A stretch of DNA of 64,000 nucleotides from CAWCDJ01 sp963836015 (GTDB lineage Bacteria > Acidobacteriota > Terriglobia > Bryobacterales > Bryobacteraceae): positions 558,001-622,000 of the forward strand of contig CAWIIF010000015.1 in the NCBI GenBank assembly GCA_963836015.1. The letters are read 5' to 3'. The first letter of the stretch is position 1; every line of letters starts with the position of its first letter. A model generated the notes under the pieces. That model did no database searches. It saw only the letters and a program-made list of their open reading frames with translations, and had not been told where the DNA came from. Of the stretch, positions 31,878 to 41,059 are shown one piece after another. Both the position numbers and the translations under genes were made by a program.

Positions 31878-34835
31878 ATGGCGTCGCGAACCGCGCTGCC
31901 GCGAACGCTTGCGGCCACTCTCGTCCTATATACTTTTTCATCCCTGGACGCTGCGGACCTGGCGCCCCCCAGCGCCTATCAAGGTAAGCCGGTGGTCGCA
32001 ATCCGCTATGAACCCGCAAAGCAGCCGGTGATGGACTCCGACCTGGCGCGGCTGCTGCCGATTCGCGTGGGAGAGCCCCTGAAACTCAGCGCGGTGCGGG
32101 AGTGGATCAAGAATCTATACTCCTCCGGCAACTATTCCAATGTCGAGATCGAGGCGGAGCCCGCGGCCGGAGGTGTGACGCTGATCGCGCGCACGACCGC
32201 GCAATGGTTCGTCGGACCCTACGAAGTAACCGGCCGTACGAACCGGCCTCCCAACGCGGGTCAGCTCGCCAACGCCACCCGTCTCGAGCTGGGGACCCCG
32301 TACGAAGACGGCGATCTCGAGACCGCCGTGAAGGGAATCCGCAGCCTTTTCGAACGCAACGGGCTGTACCGGGCCACCGTCGAGCCGCGGATCCGGCGGG
32401 ACCCGGCGCACCAACAGGTGGAGTTGACGTTCGAAGTCAGGGCGGGCCGGCGCGGAAGGCTGACGCTGCCGGTAGTGACCGGCGACACTCGAATTCCAGC
32501 CGCAACGCTGGCGGAGGCGGCCGGCTACAAGGGCTGGTTTCGCTGGAAGCCCGCCACCGAATCCAACACACGGTCGGGGCTTCAGAACATCCGTAAAAAA
32601 TACGTCAAGGACGACCGGCTGACGGCCGCGGTGACACTGGACCATCGCGAGTTCCTGGCACAGCAGAACCGCGTCAGGCCCACCATACGCGCCGACGGAG
32701 GCCCCAGGGTGAAGATCCAGGCCGAGGGCGCGAAGGTGTCGCAGGGCGACCTGAGGAAATACGTTCCGGTCTACGAGGCGGAAGCCCTGAATCGCGACAT
32801 CCTGGTGCGTGGTGTCCGCAACCTGCGCGACTACTTTCAGGACAAAGGATATTTCGAAGTTCAGATCGATTTCGATACGCGCCAGGTGAACCCAGACCTG
32901 GCAATCGTTACTTACACGATCACACCCGGGCCGCGGCACAAGCTGGTCAAGGTCACAATCGAAGGCAACCGCTACTTCGATACCGAAGAGATTCGCAGCC
33001 GCATGTACCTGCAGCCGGCCGGATTCGTCCACCTGCGGCATGGAAGGTACAGCGAAGGCTTCGTCAGCCGCGACCAGCAGGCGATCGAAGCCCTTTACAG
33101 CGCCAATGGCTTTCGTGATGTGCAGGTCACCGTGAAGACGGCCGACGACTACCGGGGCGTCAAGGGAGACGTCGCGGCCACGGTGCATATCGTGGAGGGC
33201 CCGCAGTACCTGGTCTCCAAGCTGGACCTCACGGGCGTCCCGGAGGCTGACAAAGCGCAGATTCTCGCGAACGTTGCATCGATTCCGGGACAGCCGTTCA
33301 GCCAGACGAACCTGGGATTCGATCGCGACTTTATCCTGAACCGCTACCAGTCGCAGGGTTATCCCGACGTGACGTTCGATTGGCGGATCAAGCCCGGGCC
33401 GGGGCCGCACGAAATGGCGCTCGAATACATCGTCACCCTGGGGCCGCGGCGCTTCGTGCGGCAGGTGCTCATTACGGGCATGCGTCACACAAGCCACCGG
33501 CTGATCGATCCGAATATCACGCTGAAACCCGGAGACCCTCTTTCCTGGACCGCCATGGGCGAGATGCAGCGGCGCCTTTACAACCTGGGCGTCTTCGACA
33601 AGGTGGACATGGCGATTCAAAACCAGGACGGCAACACGGAAAACAAGTATGTGCTGTTCAACCTCGGAGAGGGGCACCGGTATTATACGGCGCTGGGGTT
33701 CGGCGCCGAGATCGCCCGCATCGGAGGCAGCCAGACCAACCTCGATTCGCCCGCCGGCACGACCGGGTTTTCGCCGCGCGTCAGCCTGCAGGCGAGCCGC
33801 CTGAACCTCTGGGGGCTCGGACACAGCGTGAACTTCAAAGGCCGGTACTCCACGATCGACCGCCTGGTTTCGCTAAATTACCTGGCGCCTCGCTATCGCA
33901 ACGTGGAAGGCCGCGACATTTCGTTTACCGCCCTGTACGAGAACACGCGCGACATCCTGACCTTCACGGCGCGCCGGGTGGAGGGCACGGCGCAGATTTC
34001 CAACCGGCTCTCGAAAGCCACGACGCTGCTTCTGCAGTACACGTGGCGCGACGTACGCGTGGACCAGAACACGCTCAAGATCAACCCCCTGCTGATTCCG
34101 CTGGTATCCCAGCCGGCCCACATAGCGGGGTTCGGCGCCACCCTGATTCAGGACCGCCGGGACAACCCGGTGGATGCGCACCGCGGCTATTACAACACCG
34201 CCGATGTCCAACTGTTCGACCGCTACCTGGGCGGCAATAAAAATTTCCTGCGGCTGCTGCTGCGCAATTCGTACTACAAGCCGCTTAGCCGCAGCACCGT
34301 GCTGGCCAGCAATACGGAGTTCGGCTGGATCCGCCCGTTCAGCGTCCCGCCCGGCGAGACGTCGTTCGACTACGTTCCCATCGTGGAGCGTTTCTTCGGC
34401 GGCGGCAGCGCATCGGACCGCGGCTTCCCGGAAAACCAGGCGGGCCCGCGCGACATACTGACCGGCTTTCCAATAGGCGGCAATGCGCTGTTTTTCCACC
34501 AGACGGAGCTGCGGTTTCCGCTGATCGGCGACAACATCGGCGGAGTGCTGTTCCACGATTTCGGCAATATCTTCACGGATCTTGGATCGTTTTCCTTTCG
34601 AGTGCACCAGAACGGCCTCGAGGATTTCGCGTACATGGTGCACGCGGTCGGGGTGGGCGTCCGATACCGGACGCCGCTCGGGCCGGTGCGCGTCGACCTG
34701 GCGTACAGCATCAACCCGCCGACCTTCAACGGCCTGGAGGGCACTTTCGATCAACTGCTGTTCGGCACGGCGACGCCCACCATCCAGAGCGTGAGCCACT
34801 TTCAATTCTTCATTTCGATCGGGCAGGCATTTTGA
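31878..34835 (+). CDS. BamA/Omp85 family outer membrane assembly protein, seven POTRA-like repeats
   Basis: 985 residues from the ATG at 31878 (GGGGAGAC just upstream); the frame is open from 31815. A signal peptide ends near residue 25. POTRA-like repeats seem to start near residues 37, 109, 192, 277, 353, 443 and 524, each of beta-alpha-alpha-beta-beta type (for example KLVKVTIEGNRYFDTEEI, RQVLITGMRHTSHRLI). A 16-stranded barrel spans about 600-985, with the loop-6 motif DRGF (ASDRGFPENQ) and a C-terminal aromatic (IGQAF). It inserts or folds outer membrane proteins. BamA has five POTRA domains. Gene order with SurA-N-like and TamB genes resembles a TamA/TamB-type pair. Confidence 0.88.
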   Translation: MASRTALPRTLAATLVLYTFSSLDAADLAPPSAYQGKPVVAIRYEPAKQPVMDSDLARLLPIRVGEPLKLSAVREWIKNLYSSGNYSNVEIEAEPAAGGVTLIARTTAQWFVGPYEVTGRTNRPPNAGQLANATRLELGTPYEDGDLETAVKGIRSLFERNGLYRATVEPRIRRDPAHQQVELTFEVRAGRRGRLTLPVVTGDTRIPAATLAEAAGYKGWFRWKPATESNTRSGLQNIRKKYVKDDRLTAAVTLDHREFLAQQNRVRPTIRADGGPRVKIQAEGAKVSQGDLRKYVPVYEAEALNRDILVRGVRNLRDYFQDKGYFEVQIDFDTRQVNPDLAIVTYTITPGPRHKLVKVTIEGNRYFDTEEIRSRMYLQPAGFVHLRHGRYSEGFVSRDQQAIEALYSANGFRDVQVTVKTADDYRGVKGDVAATVHIVEGPQYLVSKLDLTGVPEADKAQILANVASIPGQPFSQTNLGFDRDFILNRYQSQGYPDVTFDWRIKPGPGPHEMALEYIVTLGPRRFVRQVLITGMRHTSHRLIDPNITLKPGDPLSWTAMGEMQRRLYNLGVFDKVDMAIQNQDGNTENKYVLFNLGEGHRYYTALGFGAEIARIGGSQTNLDSPAGTTGFSPRVSLQASRLNLWGLGHSVNFKGRYSTIDRLVSLNYLAPRYRNVEGRDISFTALYENTRDILTFTARRVEGTAQISNRLSKATTLLLQYTWRDVRVDQNTLKINPLLIPLVSQPAHIAGFGATLIQDRRDNPVDAHRGYYNTADVQLFDRYLGGNKNFLRLLLRNSYYKPLSRSTVLASNTEFGWIRPFSVPPGETSFDYVPIVERFFGGGSASDRGFPENQAGPRDILTGFPIGGNALFFHQTELRFPLIGDNIGGVLFHDFGNIFTDLGSFSFRVHQNGLEDFAYMVHAVGVGVRYRTPLGPVRVDLAYSINPPTFNGLEGTFDQLLFGTATPTIQSVSHFQFFISIGQAF

Positions 34836-34836
34836 T

Positions 34837-35421
34837 ATGAGAACGGGCGGAGCAATTCGGGCGGCGGCGGCAGCCCTTCTGTGCGGCGCGGCGCTTGCGG
34901 TAGTCGTCGACCGCATCGCCGTGGTGGTGGATGACGCCGTCATCACCGAGAGCGAGGTGATCGAAGAGGTCCGCATGACCGAATTCCTCAACGGGAAGCC
35001 GCTCGATCTCAGCCCGGCGCAGCGGCGCGCGGCGGCGGACCGGCTGATCGACCAGCAGCTCATCCGCGATGAGATGGAAATCGGCAACTACTCCGATCCG
35101 CCGGAGCAGGACGTAGACGCAACCCTGGCTCAGTTTCTAAAGGAACATTTCGGTGGAAGTACCGCGGCGATGCACGCCTCCCTCCAGGTGTACGGACTAA
35201 CGGAAGCCGACTTGAAGACGCATCTGCGCTGGCAGATTGCGGCCGTCCGCTTCGCTAACGCCCGCTTCCGCCCGGGTATTCCAGCGGGACCGGCATCAAC
35301 GCCGGGAGCGCAGGCGAAAGCCGCGCCTGCGCAGGGATCGGTCGAGGAGTTAATGGACGCCTGGCTCAAGGAGAAGCGGAGCGCCACGACGATCCGGATG
35401 TTCAAGGAGGCCTTCGAATGA
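34837..35421 (+). CDS. SurA N-terminal-like periplasmic chaperone
   Basis: 194 residues. A signal peptide (AIRAAAAALLCGAALAVV) is followed by a SurA-N-like helical core: VDRIAVVVDDAVITESEVIEE, RRAAADRLIDQQLIRDEM and LKTHLRWQIAAVRFANARF. There is no parvulin prolyl-isomerase domain, so it is a chaperone-only form. SurA escorts unfolded outer membrane proteins to BamA. It starts 1 bp after the BamA-like stop and overlaps the TamB gene (ATGA at 35418-35421), which supports that role. Confidence 0.82.
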   Translation: MRTGGAIRAAAAALLCGAALAVVVDRIAVVVDDAVITESEVIEEVRMTEFLNGKPLDLSPAQRRAAADRLIDQQLIRDEMEIGNYSDPPEQDVDATLAQFLKEHFGGSTAAMHASLQVYGLTEADLKTHLRWQIAAVRFANARFRPGIPAGPASTPGAQAKAAPAQGSVEELMDAWLKEKRSATTIRMFKEAFE

Positions 35422-38400
35422 CCCGCCGGAGCAGGATCGCCTGGATCGCGGCAGCCTCGTTCGTGGGCCTGACGCTGGCCCTGGTGCTCGCGTTTATCAT
35501 CGTGGTCCAGACGAGCTGGTTTCGGAGCGCGGTGGAGCGGCAGATTGTCTCGTCGGTGGAGAAGGCCACCGGCGGCCAGGCGCAGGTGGGCGGCTTCTCG
35601 TTCCACTGGCAGAACCTGCGGGCCACCGTCCATAACTTCACGATCCACGGAAGTGAGCCGGCCGGCTCCCCGCCCCTGTTTCAAGCCAAAACCGTCGAGG
35701 TCGGCCTGAGCCCCGCGTCTCCGCTCAGCGGATTTGTGAACATCGCCTCGCTGATGGTGGATTCTCCGCAGATTCATCTGATCGTCTATCCGGACGGGCA
35801 TACCAACGTTCCGGCCCCCAAGCTGAAGAGCGGCGAAACCAACGTCCTCCAAACCATCGTGAACCTGGCGGTGGGCCGCTTCGAGGTCCGCAACGGGACG
35901 TTTACGGTGGCCGACCGCCGGACGAATTTCAGCGCGCAGGGGGAGAATCTGCGGGCGCATCTGGATTACAACCGCGTCAACCCGGGCTACACCGGTGAGA
36001 TCGACGCGGCGCCCCTGTTCCTGCAGAGGGACAATGGCGCGCCGGTGCGAGCCGACGTTCATCTGCCCTTGACCCTGCGCCGCGACCTGGTGGCTGTCGA
36101 TAACGGCCTGGTGCGGACAGCCGCTTCACACCTCACCATCAACGGACGGTTGGACCACATGACTGCGCCGGACGGCAGGGCGCACATCGTGGGGACGGTC
36201 AACCTGGGAGAGTTGAAACGGGCGGCCGGACTCCACATCCCGCTCCAGACCGCGAAGGCGCCGCAGGCCGTGGAAGCGAACGTAACGCTGGTGATTCGGA
36301 AAGGGGCGATCGGTTTCCAAAACTCGCGGCTCGTGCTCGGGAACAGCACCGTGGATCTGTCGGGCATGCTGAACGAGAGTCGGGAGCCGGCCGGTTTTCG
36401 CGCGAAGCTGGACCTGACCCAACTGGGGACCCTCTTCGCCATCGGAGCACAGCCTCGCGGCGTCGTAAATGTCACTGGCGATTTTGCGCTGCGGCCCGGC
36501 GGTTATGTGCTGCACGCCGCGGCCGCCGGAAGCAGCCTTTCGCTGCTCCAGGGCAAGACGCGTATAACCGGAATCGACGTCGCCGCGAAAGCGACCGCCG
36601 TTCCGAACCGCATCGACCTGGCCGACCTTCGCATCGGTGCCCTGGGCGGAGACCTGACGGGCTCCGCGACCGTCGAAAACCAGCAGCGCTTCCAGTTGAC
36701 CGGGACGCTGCACCATCTCGATATCGACCGCCTGGCACGCACATTCACGCCCGAGCACATCGGCTATGACGGGCTCGTCTCGGGGCCGGTCATCTTACGT
36801 GGCGACCTGGGCCGCCTCGCGGAACTGGAAGCGCGGGCGAATCTGAGCGTGGCTCCCGTTCCGCGGGGCATACCGCTTTCCGGGCGTCTGAACGCGAGCT
36901 ACGCCGGCCGCACCGGTACGGTGACGATCGCGCCGTCGCGGCTCGACCTGCCGCACTCCCGCCTGGAACTCTCGGGATCGCTTGGGACGCAGCTTCAAGT
37001 CCGGCTGATTTCGCGCGATTTGTCGGATTTCCGCCCCTTGGTGATTCCGCCGGTCACATTGAACAGTGGCGGAACTTTGACCACGGACGCGATCGTTAAG
37101 GGCAGCCTGGCCGCGCCTCGCATCTCGGGCCAGGCAACCATGACCGACTTCACCGTGGACCAGCGCCCGTTCGCTCGCTTCACAACCGGATTCGACGCCA
37201 CCCGGTCGGGGGTATCGGTGACCAACGCCGTCGTTTCGCGCGGCAACCTGTCGGCCCATTTCAACGCGGCGGTGGGGCTGCACAACTGGAAGCCCCTGCC
37301 CACCGACACGCTGCGGGCCGACGCCACCGTGCGCAATGCCGACCTGGCCGACGCCCTGGCGCTGATCGGGCAGGGTTCGATCCCGGCCTCCGGCACACTG
37401 ACGGCCGATGCCAACATCTCCGGAACGGTCGGAAGTCCGGTGGGCAATGTAAACCTGGCGGTCTCCAACGGAACGCTGCGCGGCGCCCGCTTCGACGCAA
37501 TCAACGGACGCGCGATTCTTACGGACCGGTCCATCGACGTCCCATCGCTGGAGTATGTCGCCGGGGCATCGCGCATACAGGCCAGCGGAACCTATCAACA
37601 CACGCCCAACCAGTTGAGCCAGGGCACGGTCCGCGCTGAACTGCGGAGCAACCAGGTGCAGCTTGCCCAGTTCCAGCCGATGGTGAAGGGGCTGTCGGGG
37701 CTTTCCGGAGTGCTGAACCTGCAGGCGGATGCAACGGGGATCGTCCAGCCCGCGGCCGGAGGGGCGGCATTCCGGCTGACTGGTTTGCGCGGCAGCCTGG
37801 CAGCGCGCGGCGTGACGGTGCAGGGCCGCAGCGCCGGCGACCTGACGGCGACCGCGGACACGGCCGGGTCGGCGGTCACCTACGATGTGACCTCCAACCT
37901 GGGCGGATCGGCCATAAAGGTCACGGGCAGCACCATGTTGACCGGGGACAACGCCACCGTCGCTACGGCGAATATCAGCCATCTATCGATTCCGACGGCG
38001 CTGGCCCTGGCGGGGATGAGCGACCTTCCGGTGAAAGGGACGCTCTCGGCGACCGGGCGCGTGAGCGGCACGTTCGCGGCTCCGCAGGTCACGGCGAGCG
38101 TGGATGTGACCAACGGATCCGCGTGGCAGGAGCCCTTCAGCCGCCTTCAAAGCACATTTCAGTACTCGAACCAGACGATCCAGGTGACCAGCGCCCGGAT
38201 CGACAAGGACGGCTCGCATATTGAGGCCGCCGGCTCGTTTTCGCACGCCCCGGGAGACTTCCGCGATGGCCGGCTGGAGTTTCATCTGCAGAGCAACCAG
38301 GTGCAGTTGGCACAACTACAGGCGCTGCAGCAGACCCGTAAGGTCGGCGGAACGGCGGAGGTGACGGCCTCCGGCGCGGCCACGCTGCGGGCCGGCAAAG

Positions 38401-40238
38401 CGCCGTTCTTCTCCAGCCTCAACGCGAGGCTGGCGGCGCGCGGCCTCACCGTGAACGGAGTGCCAATGGGCGATCTCACCGCCGGGGCGGAGACTCATGG
38501 CAGCCAGGCGGCATTCACCCTGGCATCCAGCCTGGCCGGGTCGAAGGTGCAGGGCTCGGGCACGGTGCAGCTGACCAGCGATCTCACCACCGACGCGCGG
38601 CTGAGTTTCTCGGGCCTCACCTACTCCGGACTGCGGCCGCTCCTCGGCACGCCGGCCGAGCCGCTGGAAGCGTCGGCCGACGGACAGCTCGTCATCTCCG
38701 GTCCCCTCGCGCGTCCGGAGGCGCTGCGGGGAACGCTCGAGATCAGCCAGTTGAAGGCGCGTTCGGCGTCCAACCGCCCGGCCGGCATGCAGCCCCGGGT
38801 GGATTTCGAAGCGCACAACGACGGCCCGATCCGCGTCATGCTGGCCAACTCGTTGTTCACCATCGAGAGCTTCCGGCTCGCAGGACCCTACAGCAGCTTG
38901 ACGGTAACGGGAACCGTGTCGCTCGCGACGCCTCACAGCCTTTCACTGCGGGCCTCCGGCAATATCAAGCTCGAACTTCTGCAAGCTTTCGACCCGGACC
39001 TGTTTTCCTCCGGCAATATCATCCTCACGGCAACCGCCGCCGGCACCCTTTCAGAACCGGTGGTGAACGGCAAGCTGGAACTCCAAAAGGCATCGTTGAA
39101 CATGGTCAGCCTCCCGAACGGCCTGTCCGATGCCAGCGGGACGATCACGTTCACGGGCCGGGAAGCAGTGATCCAGAACATCACGGGCCGGAGCGGCGGC
39201 GGCGACATCACGCTTTCCGGGACCGTGGGCTATGCCGGCCCGGAGCCGGCGGTCCGGCTGCAGATCACAGGCAACCGGATTCATGTCAACTACCCGGAGA
39301 ACGTCACTACCGCGATCAGCGCACGGCTCGCCCTGACAGGCACAGCATCGCGCAGCCTGCTCTCGGGGACCGTGACCATCCGCGACGTGGCCCTGCACTC
39401 CCAGACGGACATCGGGTCGATCCTGAACTCGGCCGCGGCGCCCAAGCCGGTGACTACGACGCCCACCGGGTTCCTGGCGGGGATGCGCTTCGATGTCAAG
39501 ATCAGGACCGCGCCCGACACGCAGTTCCGCACCAGCCTCACCCAGAATTTGCAGGCGGATGCCAACCTCACCCTGCGTGGAACGCCGGACCAGCCCGGGA
39601 TGCTCGGCCGCATAGTGATCACCGAAGGGCAGGTCGTCTTCTTCGGGAACAAGTACCGGATCGAGCAGGGAGCCGTCGCCTTTTATGATCCGCAGAAGAT
39701 CAATCCGTACGTTGACATCGACCTGGACACGACGGTCTCGGGCGTGGACGTCACTATCAGCGTGACGGGACCCATGGACCGCCTGAAGCTCACGTACCGC
39801 TCCGATCCGCCTCTTCCGTTCAGCGACCTGCTCTCCTTGCTTGCCTCCGGCAAGGTGAACACGACCGATCCGGTAATCGCTGCCCGGCAGCCGGCCGTTC
39901 AGCAGCAGAGCTTCGAGCAGGCCGGGGCGTCCGCCCTGTTGGGCCAGGCGGTGGCGAACCCGGTCTCGGGCACGCTGGAGCGGCTGTTCGGAGTCACGCG
40001 GCTGCAGATCAATCCGCAGATCGTGGGCGCCAACAGCACCTCTCCCCAGGCGACTCTGACCGTCCAACAGCAGATCACACCCGACCTGACCTTCACCTAC
40101 ATGCAGGATGTCGCGCAAAGCAATCCGCAGATCATCAAAGTCGAGTGGACGATCGGGCCGGAGTGGTCGGCAGTGGCGCAGAGGGATTACACCGGATTCT
40201 TCTATTTGGACTTCTTTTACAAGAAGCGCTTTTGGTGA
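35418..40238 (+). CDS. tamB: TamB-like translocation/assembly module protein
   Basis: 1606 residues, an AsmA/TamB-type inner-membrane-anchored protein. One N-terminal transmembrane helix (about residues 8-30) is followed by a very long run of beta-strand repeats (short segments such as VEVRNGTFTVADRR, ATVRNADLADALALI, AFTLASSLAGSKVQG). The C-terminal TamB/DUF490 domain spans about 1230-1606, with VDIDLDTTVSGVDVTISVTGP and PPLPFSDLLSLLASGK. TamB spans the periplasm as a hydrophobic groove and works with a BamA-family partner in outer-membrane assembly or phospholipid transport. It ends ...FYLDFFYKKRFW. Confidence 0.9.
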   Translation: MTRRSRIAWIAAASFVGLTLALVLAFIIVVQTSWFRSAVERQIVSSVEKATGGQAQVGGFSFHWQNLRATVHNFTIHGSEPAGSPPLFQAKTVEVGLSPASPLSGFVNIASLMVDSPQIHLIVYPDGHTNVPAPKLKSGETNVLQTIVNLAVGRFEVRNGTFTVADRRTNFSAQGENLRAHLDYNRVNPGYTGEIDAAPLFLQRDNGAPVRADVHLPLTLRRDLVAVDNGLVRTAASHLTINGRLDHMTAPDGRAHIVGTVNLGELKRAAGLHIPLQTAKAPQAVEANVTLVIRKGAIGFQNSRLVLGNSTVDLSGMLNESREPAGFRAKLDLTQLGTLFAIGAQPRGVVNVTGDFALRPGGYVLHAAAAGSSLSLLQGKTRITGIDVAAKATAVPNRIDLADLRIGALGGDLTGSATVENQQRFQLTGTLHHLDIDRLARTFTPEHIGYDGLVSGPVILRGDLGRLAELEARANLSVAPVPRGIPLSGRLNASYAGRTGTVTIAPSRLDLPHSRLELSGSLGTQLQVRLISRDLSDFRPLVIPPVTLNSGGTLTTDAIVKGSLAAPRISGQATMTDFTVDQRPFARFTTGFDATRSGVSVTNAVVSRGNLSAHFNAAVGLHNWKPLPTDTLRADATVRNADLADALALIGQGSIPASGTLTADANISGTVGSPVGNVNLAVSNGTLRGARFDAINGRAILTDRSIDVPSLEYVAGASRIQASGTYQHTPNQLSQGTVRAELRSNQVQLAQFQPMVKGLSGLSGVLNLQADATGIVQPAAGGAAFRLTGLRGSLAARGVTVQGRSAGDLTATADTAGSAVTYDVTSNLGGSAIKVTGSTMLTGDNATVATANISHLSIPTALALAGMSDLPVKGTLSATGRVSGTFAAPQVTASVDVTNGSAWQEPFSRLQSTFQYSNQTIQVTSARIDKDGSHIEAAGSFSHAPGDFRDGRLEFHLQSNQVQLAQLQALQQTRKVGGTAEVTASGAATLRAGKAPFFSSLNARLAARGLTVNGVPMGDLTAGAETHGSQAAFTLASSLAGSKVQGSGTVQLTSDLTTDARLSFSGLTYSGLRPLLGTPAEPLEASADGQLVISGPLARPEALRGTLEISQLKARSASNRPAGMQPRVDFEAHNDGPIRVMLANSLFTIESFRLAGPYSSLTVTGTVSLATPHSLSLRASGNIKLELLQAFDPDLFSSGNIILTATAAGTLSEPVVNGKLELQKASLNMVSLPNGLSDASGTITFTGREAVIQNITGRSGGGDITLSGTVGYAGPEPAVRLQITGNRIHVNYPENVTTAISARLALTGTASRSLLSGTVTIRDVALHSQTDIGSILNSAAAPKPVTTTPTGFLAGMRFDVKIRTAPDTQFRTSLTQNLQADANLTLRGTPDQPGMLGRIVITEGQVVFFGNKYRIEQGAVAFYDPQKINPYVDIDLDTTVSGVDVTISVTGPMDRLKLTYRSDPPLPFSDLLSLLASGKVNTTDPVIAARQPAVQQQSFEQAGASALLGQAVANPVSGTLERLFGVTRLQINPQIVGANSTSPQATLTVQQQITPDLTFTYMQDVAQSNPQIIKVEWTIGPEWSAVAQRDYTGFFYLDFFYKKRFW

Positions 40239-40269
40239 GGCCCGCCTTCCAACCAGCCCGGCCGTGTGT

Positions 40270-40275
40270 CATAAT
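40270..40275 (+). promoter_or_regulatory. -10-like hexamer of the ferredoxin gene
   Basis: CATAAT, 7 nt upstream of the ATG at 40283, in the 44-bp gap after the TamB-like gene. No ribosome binding site lies between (CCTTCAC). Suggests a separate transcript with little or no leader. Confidence 0.4.
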
Positions 40276-40282
40276 CCTTCAC

Positions 40283-40630
40283 ATGTCAGCGGCCGTCGTC
40301 AAGATGGAGCCGAAATCCGAGGGGCTGACGACTCCCCGGAAAAAGCGGCCCAAGGAACTAGCCATCATCACGGAATGCTGCACGGGCTGCGCCGGGTCGC
40401 CCGCGTGCGTTCCATACTGTCCGGTAGCCGATTGCATGTACTGGGTGCCGGACGAAGATCATCCGCCATTCGGTCACATCGAGGTGGATCCCGTGCTGTG
40501 CATCGGGTGCAAGAAGTGCACCAGCAAGGGCCCGGACGGGGCGTTTCTGGACGGCTGCCCGTGGGATGCCATCGAAATGGTATCCATAGAAGAAGTGGAG
40601 GCGATGATCGGCATGAAGATGCCGGTATAG
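40283..40630 (+). CDS. Ferredoxin-like protein, two Fe-S cluster motifs
   Basis: 115 residues. Cys-rich: the first group is CCTGCAGSPACVPYCPVADC and the second is CIGCKKCTSKGPDG...GCPWDAI. Both look like 4Fe-4S sites with insertions: five residues between Cys 2 and 3 in the first, and twelve residues before the last Cys-Pro in the second. It is cytoplasmic and probably an electron carrier. The open frame runs from further upstream, but TATAAT-like CATAAT and the start of coding character support 40283. It is followed by a STAS-domain gene and a flavin disulfide reductase, a possible redox partner. Confidence 0.85.
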   Translation: MSAAVVKMEPKSEGLTTPRKKRPKELAIITECCTGCAGSPACVPYCPVADCMYWVPDEDHPPFGHIEVDPVLCIGCKKCTSKGPDGAFLDGCPWDAIEMVSIEEVEAMIGMKMPV

Positions 40631-40645
40631 GGTCCATTTCAAACC

Positions 40646-41053
40646 ATGGCCCTCACCATTCATCAAAGGGAACGTGAAGGGATCACTATCCTCGATCTCG
40701 ACGGGAGAATCACGGTCGGCCCGGAGGCGACAGCGCTCCGGGAGAAGGCCACCGCGCTCACGGAGGCGGGTGTGCGCGACGTGGTCCTCAATATGGCCAA
40801 GGTCGACTACATCGACAGCACGGGCCTCGGGGCGCTGGTGATCTGCGCCACCAGCCGGCGGAAGAGCGGCGGGAATGTGAAGCTCGTGAACCTCAACCGG
40901 CGAAACATCGAACTGCTGGTGATGACCAAGCTGGCCACGGTTTTCGAGATCTTTCCCGACGAACAGGACGCGGTGAACAGCTACTACCCCGACCGCAAGA
41001 TCAAGACGTTCGATATCCTGGATTTTGTGCAGAAGATGAAGCAAGAGGACTAG
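40646..41053 (+). CDS. STAS-domain anti-sigma-factor antagonist
   Basis: 135 residues. Typical SpoIIAA/RsbV-type STAS fold: MALTIHQREREGITILDLDG, KVDYIDSTGLGALV with the phosphorylatable Ser near residue 57, and GNVKLVNLNRRNIELLVMTK. Such proteins bind an anti-sigma factor when unphosphorylated and so free the sigma factor. No kinase or sigma gene is next to it. The C-terminal 30 residues (PDRKIKTFDILDFVQKMKQ) extend beyond the usual length. It lies 15 bp after the ferredoxin gene and 6 bp before the flavoprotein gene. Confidence 0.88.
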   Translation: MALTIHQREREGITILDLDGRITVGPEATALREKATALTEAGVRDVVLNMAKVDYIDSTGLGALVICATSRRKSGGNVKLVNLNRRNIELLVMTKLATVFEIFPDEQDAVNSYYPDRKIKTFDILDFVQKMKQED

Positions 41054-41059
41054 CCGCCG

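Noticed and set aside
35418..40238. Internal repeats of the TamB gene as a DNA repeat array or CRISPR
   Set aside because: The repeats are at protein level (beta-strand units) with diverged DNA; no constant direct repeats with spacers are present.
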